Positions 1 to 4,791 of a DNA stretch of 7,310 nucleotides are shown here, piece after piece. The notes under the pieces are model-generated. The model saw only the letters and a list, made by a program, of their open reading frames with translations, ran no database searches and was not told where the DNA came from. Numbering within the stretch: the stretch's first letter is position 1; each line of letters opens with the position of its first letter. This DNA is from an uncultured bacterium (GTDB lineage Bacteria > Actinomycetota > Coriobacteriia > Coriobacteriales > Coriobacteriaceae): the NCBI GenBank assembly GCA_905215225.1, contig CAJMPM010000069.1, positions 1 through 7,310 of the forward strand, written 5' to 3'. Position numbers and translations under genes: made by a program.

Positions 1-771
1 GCCGCCCATGATGGCGATGCGGAGGAGGCCATCTATGCCGGCTATGCCATGACATCGGACTATCGGCTGGATAACTTTGCTCCCGGTGGGGTAACAAGCA
101 GGGATGCGGGCATGCGCGATGGGAAGCTCACGACCAAGGAGCTCATTGCGGCGTACCTTGACCGGGCGTCAAAGGTGAGAGGCGCCGCCAAGGCGAAGGC
201 GTTGCTTCCGTATGTGGAAGAGGGCTCACGGTCTCCAAGGGAGTCGGGGCTTTGCATGTTTATGTCGCTGCCTGCGCATTACGGCGGGCTTGCACTGGGC
301 AAGGCCGAGCTGAACAAGAAGTACTTCATTCGCGACGGTTACAACGATGGGCGCAACCGCAAGCTGCGCGTGTTGGAGCGCACGCCCGACATTACGCTTA
401 CGGCGAAAGCCGAGGTGGGCCTGGATAAAGTAAGGGCTGGCTTGCTGCCCGAGGTGCTTACCGCGCTGGTCGATTACGACAGCGACGCCATCCATGATGG
501 AAGCGAGAAAATCCACAAGGATGCCGAGCGCCGCAACGAGCTGCAGATGCTCAATGGGGTCGCGTACTTTACAGTGACGACTGACCAGGTGAGCGACTAC
601 GAAAAGCTCGTTCGCCTGTGCGAGCGCATCCGACGCAAGCTGCATCGTCGCAAGCGGCCCATATTTTACAAGCCTATGACTGAGGAAGCGCGATATTTGG
701 CACAGGCGCGCCTCGAGACAAAGCGGTTTAAGCTCTGGCAGTCCGTTATTGAGGCACATCAGCATTGGTAA
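1..771 (+). CDS. Endonuclease-fold protein, DUF559/AbiEi-associated type (5'-truncated)
   Basis: The frame is open from base 1, so the gene almost certainly starts upstream of the window. The first in-frame ATG (49) has no usable ribosome binding site; the purine-rich run at 21-28 is about 20 bases away. Counting from that Met, the C-terminal half shows the pattern of small PD-(D/E)XK/Vsr-like nucleases of the DUF559 group: SRSPRES near 60-66, a GGL plus LNKKY segment at 79-92, VDYDSDAIH at 141-149, then KDAERRNELQ and a strand ending FTVTTDQ near 157-180. The usual glutamate of the family's E-Y-D-S motif is aspartate here, so catalysis is not assured. Such proteins occur alone or next to abortive-infection-type antitoxin domains; any partner would lie upstream, out of view. 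The product would be cytoplasmic, with a basic C-terminal region (RRKLHRRKR). The family call rests on motif recognition only. Confidence 0.6.
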   Translation, partial: AAHDGDAEEAIYAGYAMTSDYRLDNFAPGGVTSRDAGMRDGKLTTKELIAAYLDRASKVRGAAKAKALLPYVEEGSRSPRESGLCMFMSLPAHYGGLALGKAELNKKYFIRDGYNDGRNRKLRVLERTPDITLTAKAEVGLDKVRAGLLPEVLTALVDYDSDAIHDGSEKIHKDAERRNELQMLNGVAYFTVTTDQVSDYEKLVRLCERIRRKLHRRKRPIFYKPMTEEARYLAQARLETKRFKLWQSVIEAHQHW

Positions 772-781
772 GTGGGCCTTT

Positions 782-803
782 GGCGGCGGAGGGGGGTGCC
801 GCC
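782..803. repeat. GC-rich hairpin after the nuclease-fold gene
   Basis: A 6-bp perfect stem (ggcggc 782-787 with gccgcc 798-803) has a G-rich 10-base loop. It sits just past the stop codon at 769-771. No T-tract follows, so it is not a canonical intrinsic terminator. It may protect the transcript 3' end or be chance in G+C-rich DNA. Confidence 0.4.
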
Positions 804-808
804 GTATT

Positions 809-988
809 GAAGGTGAATGGTTTCCCGTGAAGTGAACGAGTGTTTTTGAACCCCCGAAGCATCCACACTTTTTGGCGCCAAAACCGCAGGATTCTAACGA
901 CAAAACCGCAGGAAATGAGCCGCCAAAAGTGTCGATGCTCCGGGGGTTCGTTTTGGCTCGTTCACTTCGCGGGAAACCATTCACCTTC
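809..988. repeat. 180-bp long imperfect palindrome (MITE-like or large extragenic palindrome)
   Basis: The outer arms 809-840 and 957-988 are inverted copies matching at 31 of 32 positions; the one difference (t828/g969) is still a wobble pair in a plus-strand RNA. A 7-by-7 internal loop (841-847 and 950-956) follows. The inner stem, 848-877 with 921-949, has two mismatches and one extra T. The 43-base apex (878-920) carries a 13-bp direct repeat, caaaaccgcagga, at 879-891 and 901-913. No coding signal fits the region: the open frames across it differ by strand and mirror one another, as expected of a palindrome. No clear target-site duplication or transposase is visible. It could be a non-autonomous mobile element, a dispersed extragenic palindrome, or the template of a long structured RNA. 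Confidence 0.75.
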
Positions 989-1024
989 GTTTTACGACAG
1001 CCCGTCAGTCACCCTCTCGGCATT

Positions 1025-1062
1025 AAAAATGGGGTAAGGCCACGTGGCCTTACCCCATTTTT
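1025..1062. terminator. Bidirectional rho-independent terminator
   Basis: This is a perfect 38-bp palindrome with two 19-base arms and no spacer. It has a G+C-rich core (ggggtaaggccac) flanked by A5 on the left and T5 on the right, so an RNA hairpin followed by a U-run forms on either strand. It lies 24 bases past the stop of the minus-strand VOC gene and between convergent genes, so it should end the IIB-VOC transcript and any read-through from the plus-strand nuclease-fold gene. Confidence 0.85.
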
Positions 1063-1085
1063 CGCTAGCTATAGCAGCTTGTGCG

Positions 1086-1460
1086 CTACTCGCGGCACAG
1101 GTGCACGGCGAAGCCGGCGAACTCGCGCTTAAAGTACACGAGTTTGGTGCCGCCGTCGGGCAGCAGCACGCGCGACTCCTCGTTAACCTCGAGCCCGCGC
1201 TCGGCAAACCACTTCTCGGCCGCATCGATGTCGTTGACGGCAAAGCCAATGTGGCCCTTGGCGCCACGACCGTTCTGCTTCATGATCTCGACCAGCGAAT
1301 CGTTAAAGTACGAAACGGGGGTCTCGATAACGGGCAGGCCCATCATCGTCGAGAACAGCTCCGCGATCTCCAAGGCGTCTGTCGGGTCGGCAGCGTTAAT
1401 GCCCACATGGGCAACGCGCATGTCAAAGAGCTCGACCGGATTGGCGTTCTGCTCACTCAT
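1086..1460 (-). CDS. VOC superfamily (glyoxalase/bleomycin-resistance fold) protein
   Basis: A 124-residue single-unit VOC protein with the two expected beta-alpha-beta-beta-beta modules: residues about 14-62 (starting MRVAHVGIN, ending VEIMKQ) and 68-122 (starting KGHIGFAVNDIDAAEKWF, ending GFAVHL). Candidate metal ligands by analogy with glyoxalase I are H18, E58, H70 and H120; the fourth is His where glyoxalase I has Glu, so the substrate and even metal use are open. The protein has no signal peptide and should be cytoplasmic. Its start lies 11 bp after the PTS IIB stop, so the two are probably co-transcribed; the Shine-Dalgarno signal is weak and coupling to the upstream gene is plausible. 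Similar VOC proteins sit near sugar-acid aldolase and PTS genes in other Gram-positives, suggesting a role in carbohydrate breakdown. That functional link is inference. Confidence 0.75.
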   Translation of the reverse strand: MSEQNANPVELFDMRVAHVGINAADPTDALEIAELFSTMMGLPVIETPVSYFNDSLVEIMKQNGRGAKGHIGFAVNDIDAAEKWFAERGLEVNEESRVLLPDGGTKLVYFKREFAGFAVHLCRE

Positions 1461-1471
1461 ACAGTCAGCGC

Positions 1472-1759
1472 CTACTGAGCCATGACGTCGAGAACGGCCT
1501 TCTCGGCGGCAACGCGGTTCATGCCGGTCATGAAGGGCACGCCACTCACGTACGGGCAGGTGAGGCCCTCGGGGGCAACGGTGGTGGCGATCAGCAGGTC
1601 AGCGCCCTCGTCGCAGTAATCCTTGGCCTCGGAGATGGCGCACTGCACGATCTCGTACTTGTCGGCATAACCGTTGGCGTCGAGCAGGGTAGCGACCTTC
1701 TGGGCAACGAGCGTGGAAGTAGCAGCGCCAGCACCGCAAGCCAAAACGATCTTCTTCAT
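1472..1759 (-). CDS. gatB: PTS system IIB component, galactitol (Gat) type
   Basis: A 95-residue protein with the Gat-type IIB hallmark at the N terminus: a short strand, then ACGAGAATST (residues 7-16), where C8 is the predicted phosphocysteine and the following loop is the phosphate-binding loop. The rest fits a small alternating alpha/beta fold, and the length is normal for a stand-alone IIB. Its role would be to accept phosphate from IIA and pass it to a sugar entering through IIC at the membrane. Neither IIA nor IIC is in this window, so the sugar cannot be named; Gat-like IIB proteins also serve other polyols and sugar acids. The start is supported by aagggaga at 1768-1775 (read on the minus strand), about 8 bases before the ATG. 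It is the first gene of a two-gene unit with the VOC gene. The symbol denotes family, not proven substrate. Confidence 0.8.
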   Translation of the reverse strand: MKKIVLACGAGAATSTLVAQKVATLLDANGYADKYEIVQCAISEAKDYCDEGADLLIATTVAPEGLTCPYVSGVPFMTGMNRVAAEKAVLDVMAQ

Positions 1760-1837
1760 AGGTAATGTCTCCCTTCATGGTTTACTTTAGGTAAGTGTAC
1801 CGCAGCGAGCGATGGCACTCGGCCTCGATGAGCTTTT

Positions 1838-1867
1838 ATGCCAGTTTGCTTGCGCGCTGCGTATAAT
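1838..1867 (+). promoter_or_regulatory. Promoter for the membrane-anchored repeat protein
   Basis: A consensus -10 TATAAT lies at 1862-1867 with ATGCCA at 1838-1843 as a -35-like box, spacer 18. The predicted start near 1874 gives a leader of about 50 bases, containing a small hairpin (cgctc 1891-1895 with gagcg 1903-1907) before the AAGGA Shine-Dalgarno at 1911-1915. Confidence 0.6.
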
Positions 1868-1888
1868 ACATCTAGTACGTGTTGTCAT
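1860..1888 (-). promoter_or_regulatory. Candidate divergent promoter for the PTS IIB-VOC unit
   Basis: Read on the minus strand, ATGACA (1883-1888) and TATACG (1860-1865) are separated by 17 bp. This would start a transcript with a leader of roughly 95 bases before the IIB gene. Its -10 shares 1862-1865 with the plus-strand TATAAT, so the two promoters could not be occupied together. The -10 is imperfect, and other starts closer to the gene are possible. Confidence 0.4.
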
Positions 1889-1922
1889 ACCGCTCGCTTT
1901 ATGAGCGACTAAGGACCCTAAT

Positions 1923-2546
1923 ATGCCCGATTCCCGCACACTCTGGACCGCCGTCGTTATCATCTGCATCGCCGTGTCGGTGTTCTTTAGCGTCAAAAAA
2001 CGCACCACGTTTAAACGCCTGCAGCAGCTCATGGCCGCCAAGCAGTGGGACGAGTTCGATCGTTTGCTCGACGGCAAACTCACCAGCATGCTGTACCCGC
2101 GCTACACCCGCGACTACCTGCGCCTGAACTCCTATCTGCTGCGCGAGGACCATAAGCGCGCCGACGAGATGTTCGACCTGCTGCTGGGACTCAACCTGCC
2201 CAAGATGCAGCGTGTCGACCTGGTCATTAAGGCCTTTAACTACTACGTTGGCCAGGAGGACCGCAAAAAGTCCAAGGAGCTGCTGCACGAGATCAAGGGC
2301 TTTGAGGGCGGTCAGGCCGAGGCAGTCGCACACGAGTGCCAGCTGATGTACGACACGATGATCCTCAAGCGCCACAACGACATTCCCGAGCTGGAGCGCA
2401 TGCTCAAGGAGGCCGGTGACGACAAGGTCAAGAGCTGCCGCCTGGAATACCTGCTGGCCCTGCAGTACCAAAACAAGGGTGACGAAGCCAAGTTCCAGGA
2501 GTTCCTGGAGAAGTCGGGCCAACACTCGATGGCCGTCAACGCGTAA
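1923..2546 (+). CDS. Membrane-anchored helical-repeat (TPR-like) protein, function unknown
   Basis: A 207-residue protein with one N-terminal hydrophobic segment (about residues 7-23), then the basic stretch KKRTTFKR. The positive-inside rule therefore places the long C-terminal part in the cytoplasm. Residues 30-200 are predicted almost wholly helical, as short amphipathic pairs with TPR-like spacing (for example 32-50, 64-90, 95-124, 131-163, 172-197). The sequence is rich in charged and aromatic residues, and no catalytic motif is visible. The start is well supported: AAGGA at 1911-1915 is 7 bases before the ATG, and a TATAAT promoter lies upstream. tRNA-Leu begins 32 bases after the stop with no terminator between, so read-through into the tRNA is possible. 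I do not recognise a named family; a membrane-tethered scaffold or protein-interaction role is only an inference from the fold. Confidence 0.8.
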   Translation: MPDSRTLWTAVVIICIAVSVFFSVKKRTTFKRLQQLMAAKQWDEFDRLLDGKLTSMLYPRYTRDYLRLNSYLLREDHKRADEMFDLLLGLNLPKMQRVDLVIKAFNYYVGQEDRKKSKELLHEIKGFEGGQAEAVAHECQLMYDTMILKRHNDIPELERMLKEAGDDKVKSCRLEYLLALQYQNKGDEAKFQEFLEKSGQHSMAVNA

Positions 2547-2577
2547 CGGACGGCTTGTGCTAGACTTCTAGTCTCAC

Positions 2578-2662
2578 GGGGGCGTGGCGGAATTGGCATA
2601 CGCAGGAGACTTAAAATCTCTCGCCGCAAGGATTGTGGGTTCGAGTCCCACCGCCCCTACCA
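2578..2662 (+). tRNA. tRNA-Leu (anticodon UAA)
   Basis: A complete class II tRNA of 85 bases including encoded CCA (2660-2662). The acceptor stem is 2578-2584 with 2652-2658 (first pair a G·U wobble), discriminator A2659. The D-stem is built on gcg (2587-2589) with cgc (2601-2603). The anticodon stem is 2605-2609 with 2617-2621, and the loop cttaaaa places TAA at 2612-2614. The extended variable arm (about 2622-2634) is the mark of a leucine tRNA. The T-arm is gtggg (2635-2639) with cccac (2647-2651). It reads UUA and UUG, rare codons in G+C-rich actinobacteria; the Streptomyces counterpart is bldA. TAGACT at 2561-2566 could be its own -10, but no good -35 is visible. Confidence 0.95.
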
Positions 2663-2674
2663 TATGGAGCTTTC

Positions 2675-2712
2675 GGGCCCGTGTCCCCCAGGGATGCGGG
2701 CTCGTTTCTTTT
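2675..2712 (+). terminator. Rho-independent terminator after tRNA-Leu
   Basis: A 13-bp stem, 2675-2687 with 2691-2703 (three G·U pairs), closes a 3-base loop and is followed by a T-rich run at 2705-2712. The wobble pairs exist only in the plus-strand RNA and there is no T-run on the other strand, so it acts on the tRNA transcript rather than on the convergent ppx transcript. Confidence 0.8.
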
Positions 2713-2731
2713 ACACGCCGGCGGGGCTCTA

Positions 2732-2798
2732 AGTTGCGGTGGAATAGATCCTGTTTATACCGTTTACCAGCTTATTTAGGAACTATTTCACCGCAACT
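2732..2798. repeat. 67-bp imperfect palindrome between convergent tRNA-Leu and ppx
   Basis: The arms 2732-2752 and 2778-2798 pair over 21 positions with one G·U wobble (2742/2788) and one A·A mismatch (2748/2782). The loop is 25 bases and A+T-rich. There is no T-run on either side, so it is not a simple intrinsic terminator. It starts 13 bp before the ppx stop, read from the right. It may stabilise the 3' end of the eno-ftsB-ppx transcript or be a dispersed extragenic palindrome. Confidence 0.65.
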
Positions 2799-2811
2799 CA
2801 GAGGAAGACGG

Positions 2812-3813
2812 TTAAAGAGCACTCAGGCTCGGGGTCCAGGCGATGGTGGGAGTCGCGCCGTCGAAAGCCTCGTTGATGGTGGCGGCCATGCCGGCGAGTA
2901 GGCTGTTCTCGCTTACAGTGAGCGTCTTGTAGCCGCCGGCTCGCATGAGCTCGCGGATCACCACGGCGCCGGCCAGAATCACGCCCGCGCGCTTGGACTG
3001 CACGCCCGGCAGCGCAGCGATACCCTCCACATCCAGCGTAGACATATGATCGATAGCGTCCGAGATCTGCTCCATCGAAAGCTCGCGCAGGTGCACAAAG
3101 CTCGAGTCGTACGGCTCCAGCTCGTGGACCAGCGCCACGAGTGTGGTGACGGTACCGCCCACCGCGACCAAGCGCTCGGCGCGCTCAAAATCGCTCGGCA
3201 GGCTCTCAAAGTAAGCCTCGAACTGCTCACGCGCCCAGTCGGCAGCGGCAGCAAGCTCGCCGTCCGCAGGCGGCAGCGCCGAGAAGAACCGCTCCGTCAC
3301 GCGGCGACAACCGATGTCCAGCGAACGCGTGCCCTCCAGCGCAAAGACCCCACGCTCCGGCGCATAGACGCCCGTCGCGAGCTCCGTGGATCCGCCGCCC
3401 GAATCGGCAACAATGATGCGCTCGCCAGCAAAGTCGTGCGCCACGCCAAAAAACGTCAGGCGTGCCTCGACCTCGCCCGGAATCACCTGTGGCTCAAGCC
3501 CCAGATCGCGCAGGCCGTCCAGCAGCAGCGCGGCATTGGACGCATCGCGCGCGGCGCTCGTGCATGTGGTGCAGATGCACGCGGCCCCAAAGGCACGCGC
3601 CTCGTCCACAAACATGCGGCATGCGGCGAGCACGCGCTCAACGGCCGCCTCGCAAAAGCGGCCCGTCGCGTCCACGCCCTCGCCCAAGTCGGTGATCTCG
3701 GTATGCTTGGACGATTCCACGATCGCCCCGGCCTCGACCTGCGCTAACACCAGTCGCGACGACACTGTTCCCAGGTCGATCGCGGCTACCTTATAGCGTT
3801 TGCAATCTGCCAT
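2812..3813 (-). CDS. ppx: Ppx/GppA-family phosphatase (exopolyphosphatase or pppGpp phosphatase)
   Basis: A 333-residue member of the ASKHA-fold Ppx/GppA family, which releases phosphate from polyphosphate or the 5' end of pppGpp. In order: phosphate-1 loop AAIDLGTVSSRL (10-21), a CTTCTSAARDASN segment (81-93) matching the family's A-T-S-A-x-R block, PGEVEARL (112-119) carrying candidate catalytic glutamates E114 or E116, phosphate-2 loop ADSGGGSTEL (136-145), VAVGGTVTTL in the second lobe, PGVQSKRAGVILAGA, and a late SENSLLAGM. The Asn usual in the first loop (GTNS) is Val. The length fits the short actinobacterial form without the C-terminal HD-like domain of E. coli Ppx. GGAGGGG (3822-3828, minus strand) sits 8 bases before the ATG. 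The gene follows the ftsB-like gene by 20 bp and should be co-transcribed with it. Substrate choice cannot be decided from sequence. Confidence 0.85.
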   Translation of the reverse strand: MADCKRYKVAAIDLGTVSSRLVLAQVEAGAIVESSKHTEITDLGEGVDATGRFCEAAVERVLAACRMFVDEARAFGAACICTTCTSAARDASNAALLLDGLRDLGLEPQVIPGEVEARLTFFGVAHDFAGERIIVADSGGGSTELATGVYAPERGVFALEGTRSLDIGCRRVTERFFSALPPADGELAAAADWAREQFEAYFESLPSDFERAERLVAVGGTVTTLVALVHELEPYDSSFVHLRELSMEQISDAIDHMSTLDVEGIAALPGVQSKRAGVILAGAVVIRELMRAGGYKTLTVSENSLLAGMAATINEAFDGATPTIAWTPSLSAL

Positions 3814-3833
3814 TGCAGGCTCCCCTCCGGGCG

Positions 3834-4595
3834 CTATTTGCCGTTGGACACGACCGTCTGGCCCTCGACACCGTTAAACCCAAACAGCATGTCGAGCGCC
3901 TGGATGTACCACGGCGCGTCCTTACCGACGTCTTCGATTTCCTTGGCAACTTCGCTGGCCTTCTTGGCGTTCGACGACTTCCTGCTCGAAGACGAATCCG
4001 AATCGTCGTCCAGGCCCTGCACTTCAATTCTCTTCTCGCCAGGCATCACCAGGCCCAAGTCCTCGGATGCCGCGTCCTTGATACCCTCCTCCGAGAGCAG
4101 CTTGTCGACGCTTTTCTGCAGCTCGTCGTTGTACTGCTGGCGAATCTCGACCTGCTTGGCCAAGATATCGCTCGAGCGTTTGGCAACGTAGAGGTCGCGC
4201 ATGGGAAAGTACAGGCTCACGAGCACCAGGGCGACGACAATACCGATAAACAGCCCTCGCTGAGGACCGTGGGTAAAGTCGTAAATTGCCTTGACCGCTG
4301 CGTTGTCGTTGGCATAGTGCATAAAGTCCGAGCCGGAAAGACGGCTTGAGGGACGGCGCGGCTTGTCGGACGCCTGGGTCGAAGGGCGCGACGCATGCTT
4401 GGAACGCGATGGGCGCACCGGACTATCCGAGGAACTATTTGGCTGAGCATTGGGATGCGAAGTCGCCGGCGAGCTATACCTGGAGCGATCAGCACCAGCA
4501 TAACCAGACCCGCCAAGCTGTGCGGTACGCGCACGACGAGGCGACGGCTCACGCGAACCGGCGGAATAGTACCTGTTGTCGTAAATCTGATCCAT
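3834..4595 (-). CDS. ftsB: FtsB/DivIC-like septum formation initiator protein
   Basis: With the start at 4595 the product has 253 residues. A Ser/Arg/Pro-rich, probably disordered cytoplasmic tail covers about 1-114. One membrane helix (GLFIGIVVALVLVSLYF, about 115-131) follows, then a coiled coil (about 133-170). The conserved extracellular block DLGLVMPGEKRIEV is at about 179-192. After it come an acidic Ser/Asp/Lys linker and the C-terminal APWYIQALDMLFGF (about 227-240). FtsB/DivIC proteins pair with FtsL and FtsQ/DivIB to activate septal wall synthesis. The frame stays open to an ATG at 4721, but that ATG abuts the eno terminator hairpin. The ATG at 4595 follows an AAGGCG ribosome-site-like stretch and gives the family-like MDQIYDNRYY start. 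The stop is 20 bp before ppx. The tail is long for the family but common in actinobacteria. Confidence 0.82.
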   Translation of the reverse strand: MDQIYDNRYYSAGSREPSPRRARTAQLGGSGYAGADRSRYSSPATSHPNAQPNSSSDSPVRPSRSKHASRPSTQASDKPRRPSSRLSGSDFMHYANDNAAVKAIYDFTHGPQRGLFIGIVVALVLVSLYFPMRDLYVAKRSSDILAKQVEIRQQYNDELQKSVDKLLSEEGIKDAASEDLGLVMPGEKRIEVQGLDDDSDSSSSRKSSNAKKASEVAKEIEDVGKDAPWYIQALDMLFGFNGVEGQTVVSNGK

Positions 4596-4638
4596 GTGCG
4601 CCTTGTGCGGTTGAGGTTTGTTTGCGCTAAGTCCTTTA

Positions 4639-4644
4639 GTTATA
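4639..4644 (-). promoter_or_regulatory. Candidate -10 box for ftsB-ppx
   Basis: On the minus strand TATAAC lies 43 bases before the chosen ftsB ATG and downstream of the eno terminator, so it is placed where a separate promoter is needed. No convincing -35 is seen at 16-18 bp. Confidence 0.35.
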
Positions 4645-4686
4645 GCACGAGCGCCCGCGCCGCCTTCGCCAGCCTTTGCTCGACAT

Positions 4687-4718
4687 AAAAAAGGCGCTGA
4701 GCCGTATGGTCCAGCGCC
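4687..4718 (-). terminator. Rho-independent terminator of eno
   Basis: Read on the minus strand, ggcgctg (4712-4718) pairs perfectly with cagcgcc (4693-4699) around a 12-base loop, followed by six T (4687-4692). It lies 74-105 bases after the eno stop and separates eno from the ftsB-ppx pair, although partial read-through could feed them. Confidence 0.85.
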
Positions 4719-4722
4719 CAAT

Positions 4723-4785
4723 GGTGCTCAACGGTGCCCGGCGGGAACGAGGCGAATCCGAGTCAACCCCGCCCCCGCGAGCACC
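4723..4785. repeat. Nested inverted repeats in the eno 3' untranslated region
   Basis: An outer ggtgctc (4723-4729) pairs with gagcacc (4779-4785), and inside it ggcggg (4740-4745) pairs with cccgcc (4768-4773). Together they would fold most of the sequence between the eno stop and the terminator. Possible uses are 3'-end stability or insulation of the terminator from ribosomes; the inner pair may be chance in G+C-rich DNA. Confidence 0.4.
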
Positions 4786-4791
4786 ACTTGT

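Noticed and set aside
226..984. 252-codon minus-strand open frame across the nuclease-fold gene and the long palindrome
   Set aside because: It is the shadow of the plus-strand gene, extended through the palindrome. It has no family motif, its Pro/His-rich part is encoded by intergenic DNA, and it runs antisense to a frame with clear conserved motifs.
1804..1898. 8-bp inverted repeat agcgagcg (1804-1811) and cgctcgct (1891-1898) flanking the divergent promoters
   Set aside because: Short, simple G+C-rich sequence with 79 bp between the arms; it could easily be chance.
2561..2574. Small hairpin agact-tct-agtct just before tRNA-Leu
   Set aside because: Only a 5-bp stem overlapping the possible -10 box; insufficient for a processing signal or terminator.
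3046..3747. 233-codon plus-strand open frame opposite ppx
   Set aside because: It is antisense to a gene with all Ppx/GppA motifs; long antisense frames are common in G+C-rich DNA. No ribosome site or motif was seen.
4596..4721. N-terminal extension of the FtsB-like protein to the ATG at 4721
   Set aside because: The ATG abuts the eno terminator hairpin and lacks a ribosome site, and the added residues look like translated untranslated region. The ATG at 4595 is better placed.
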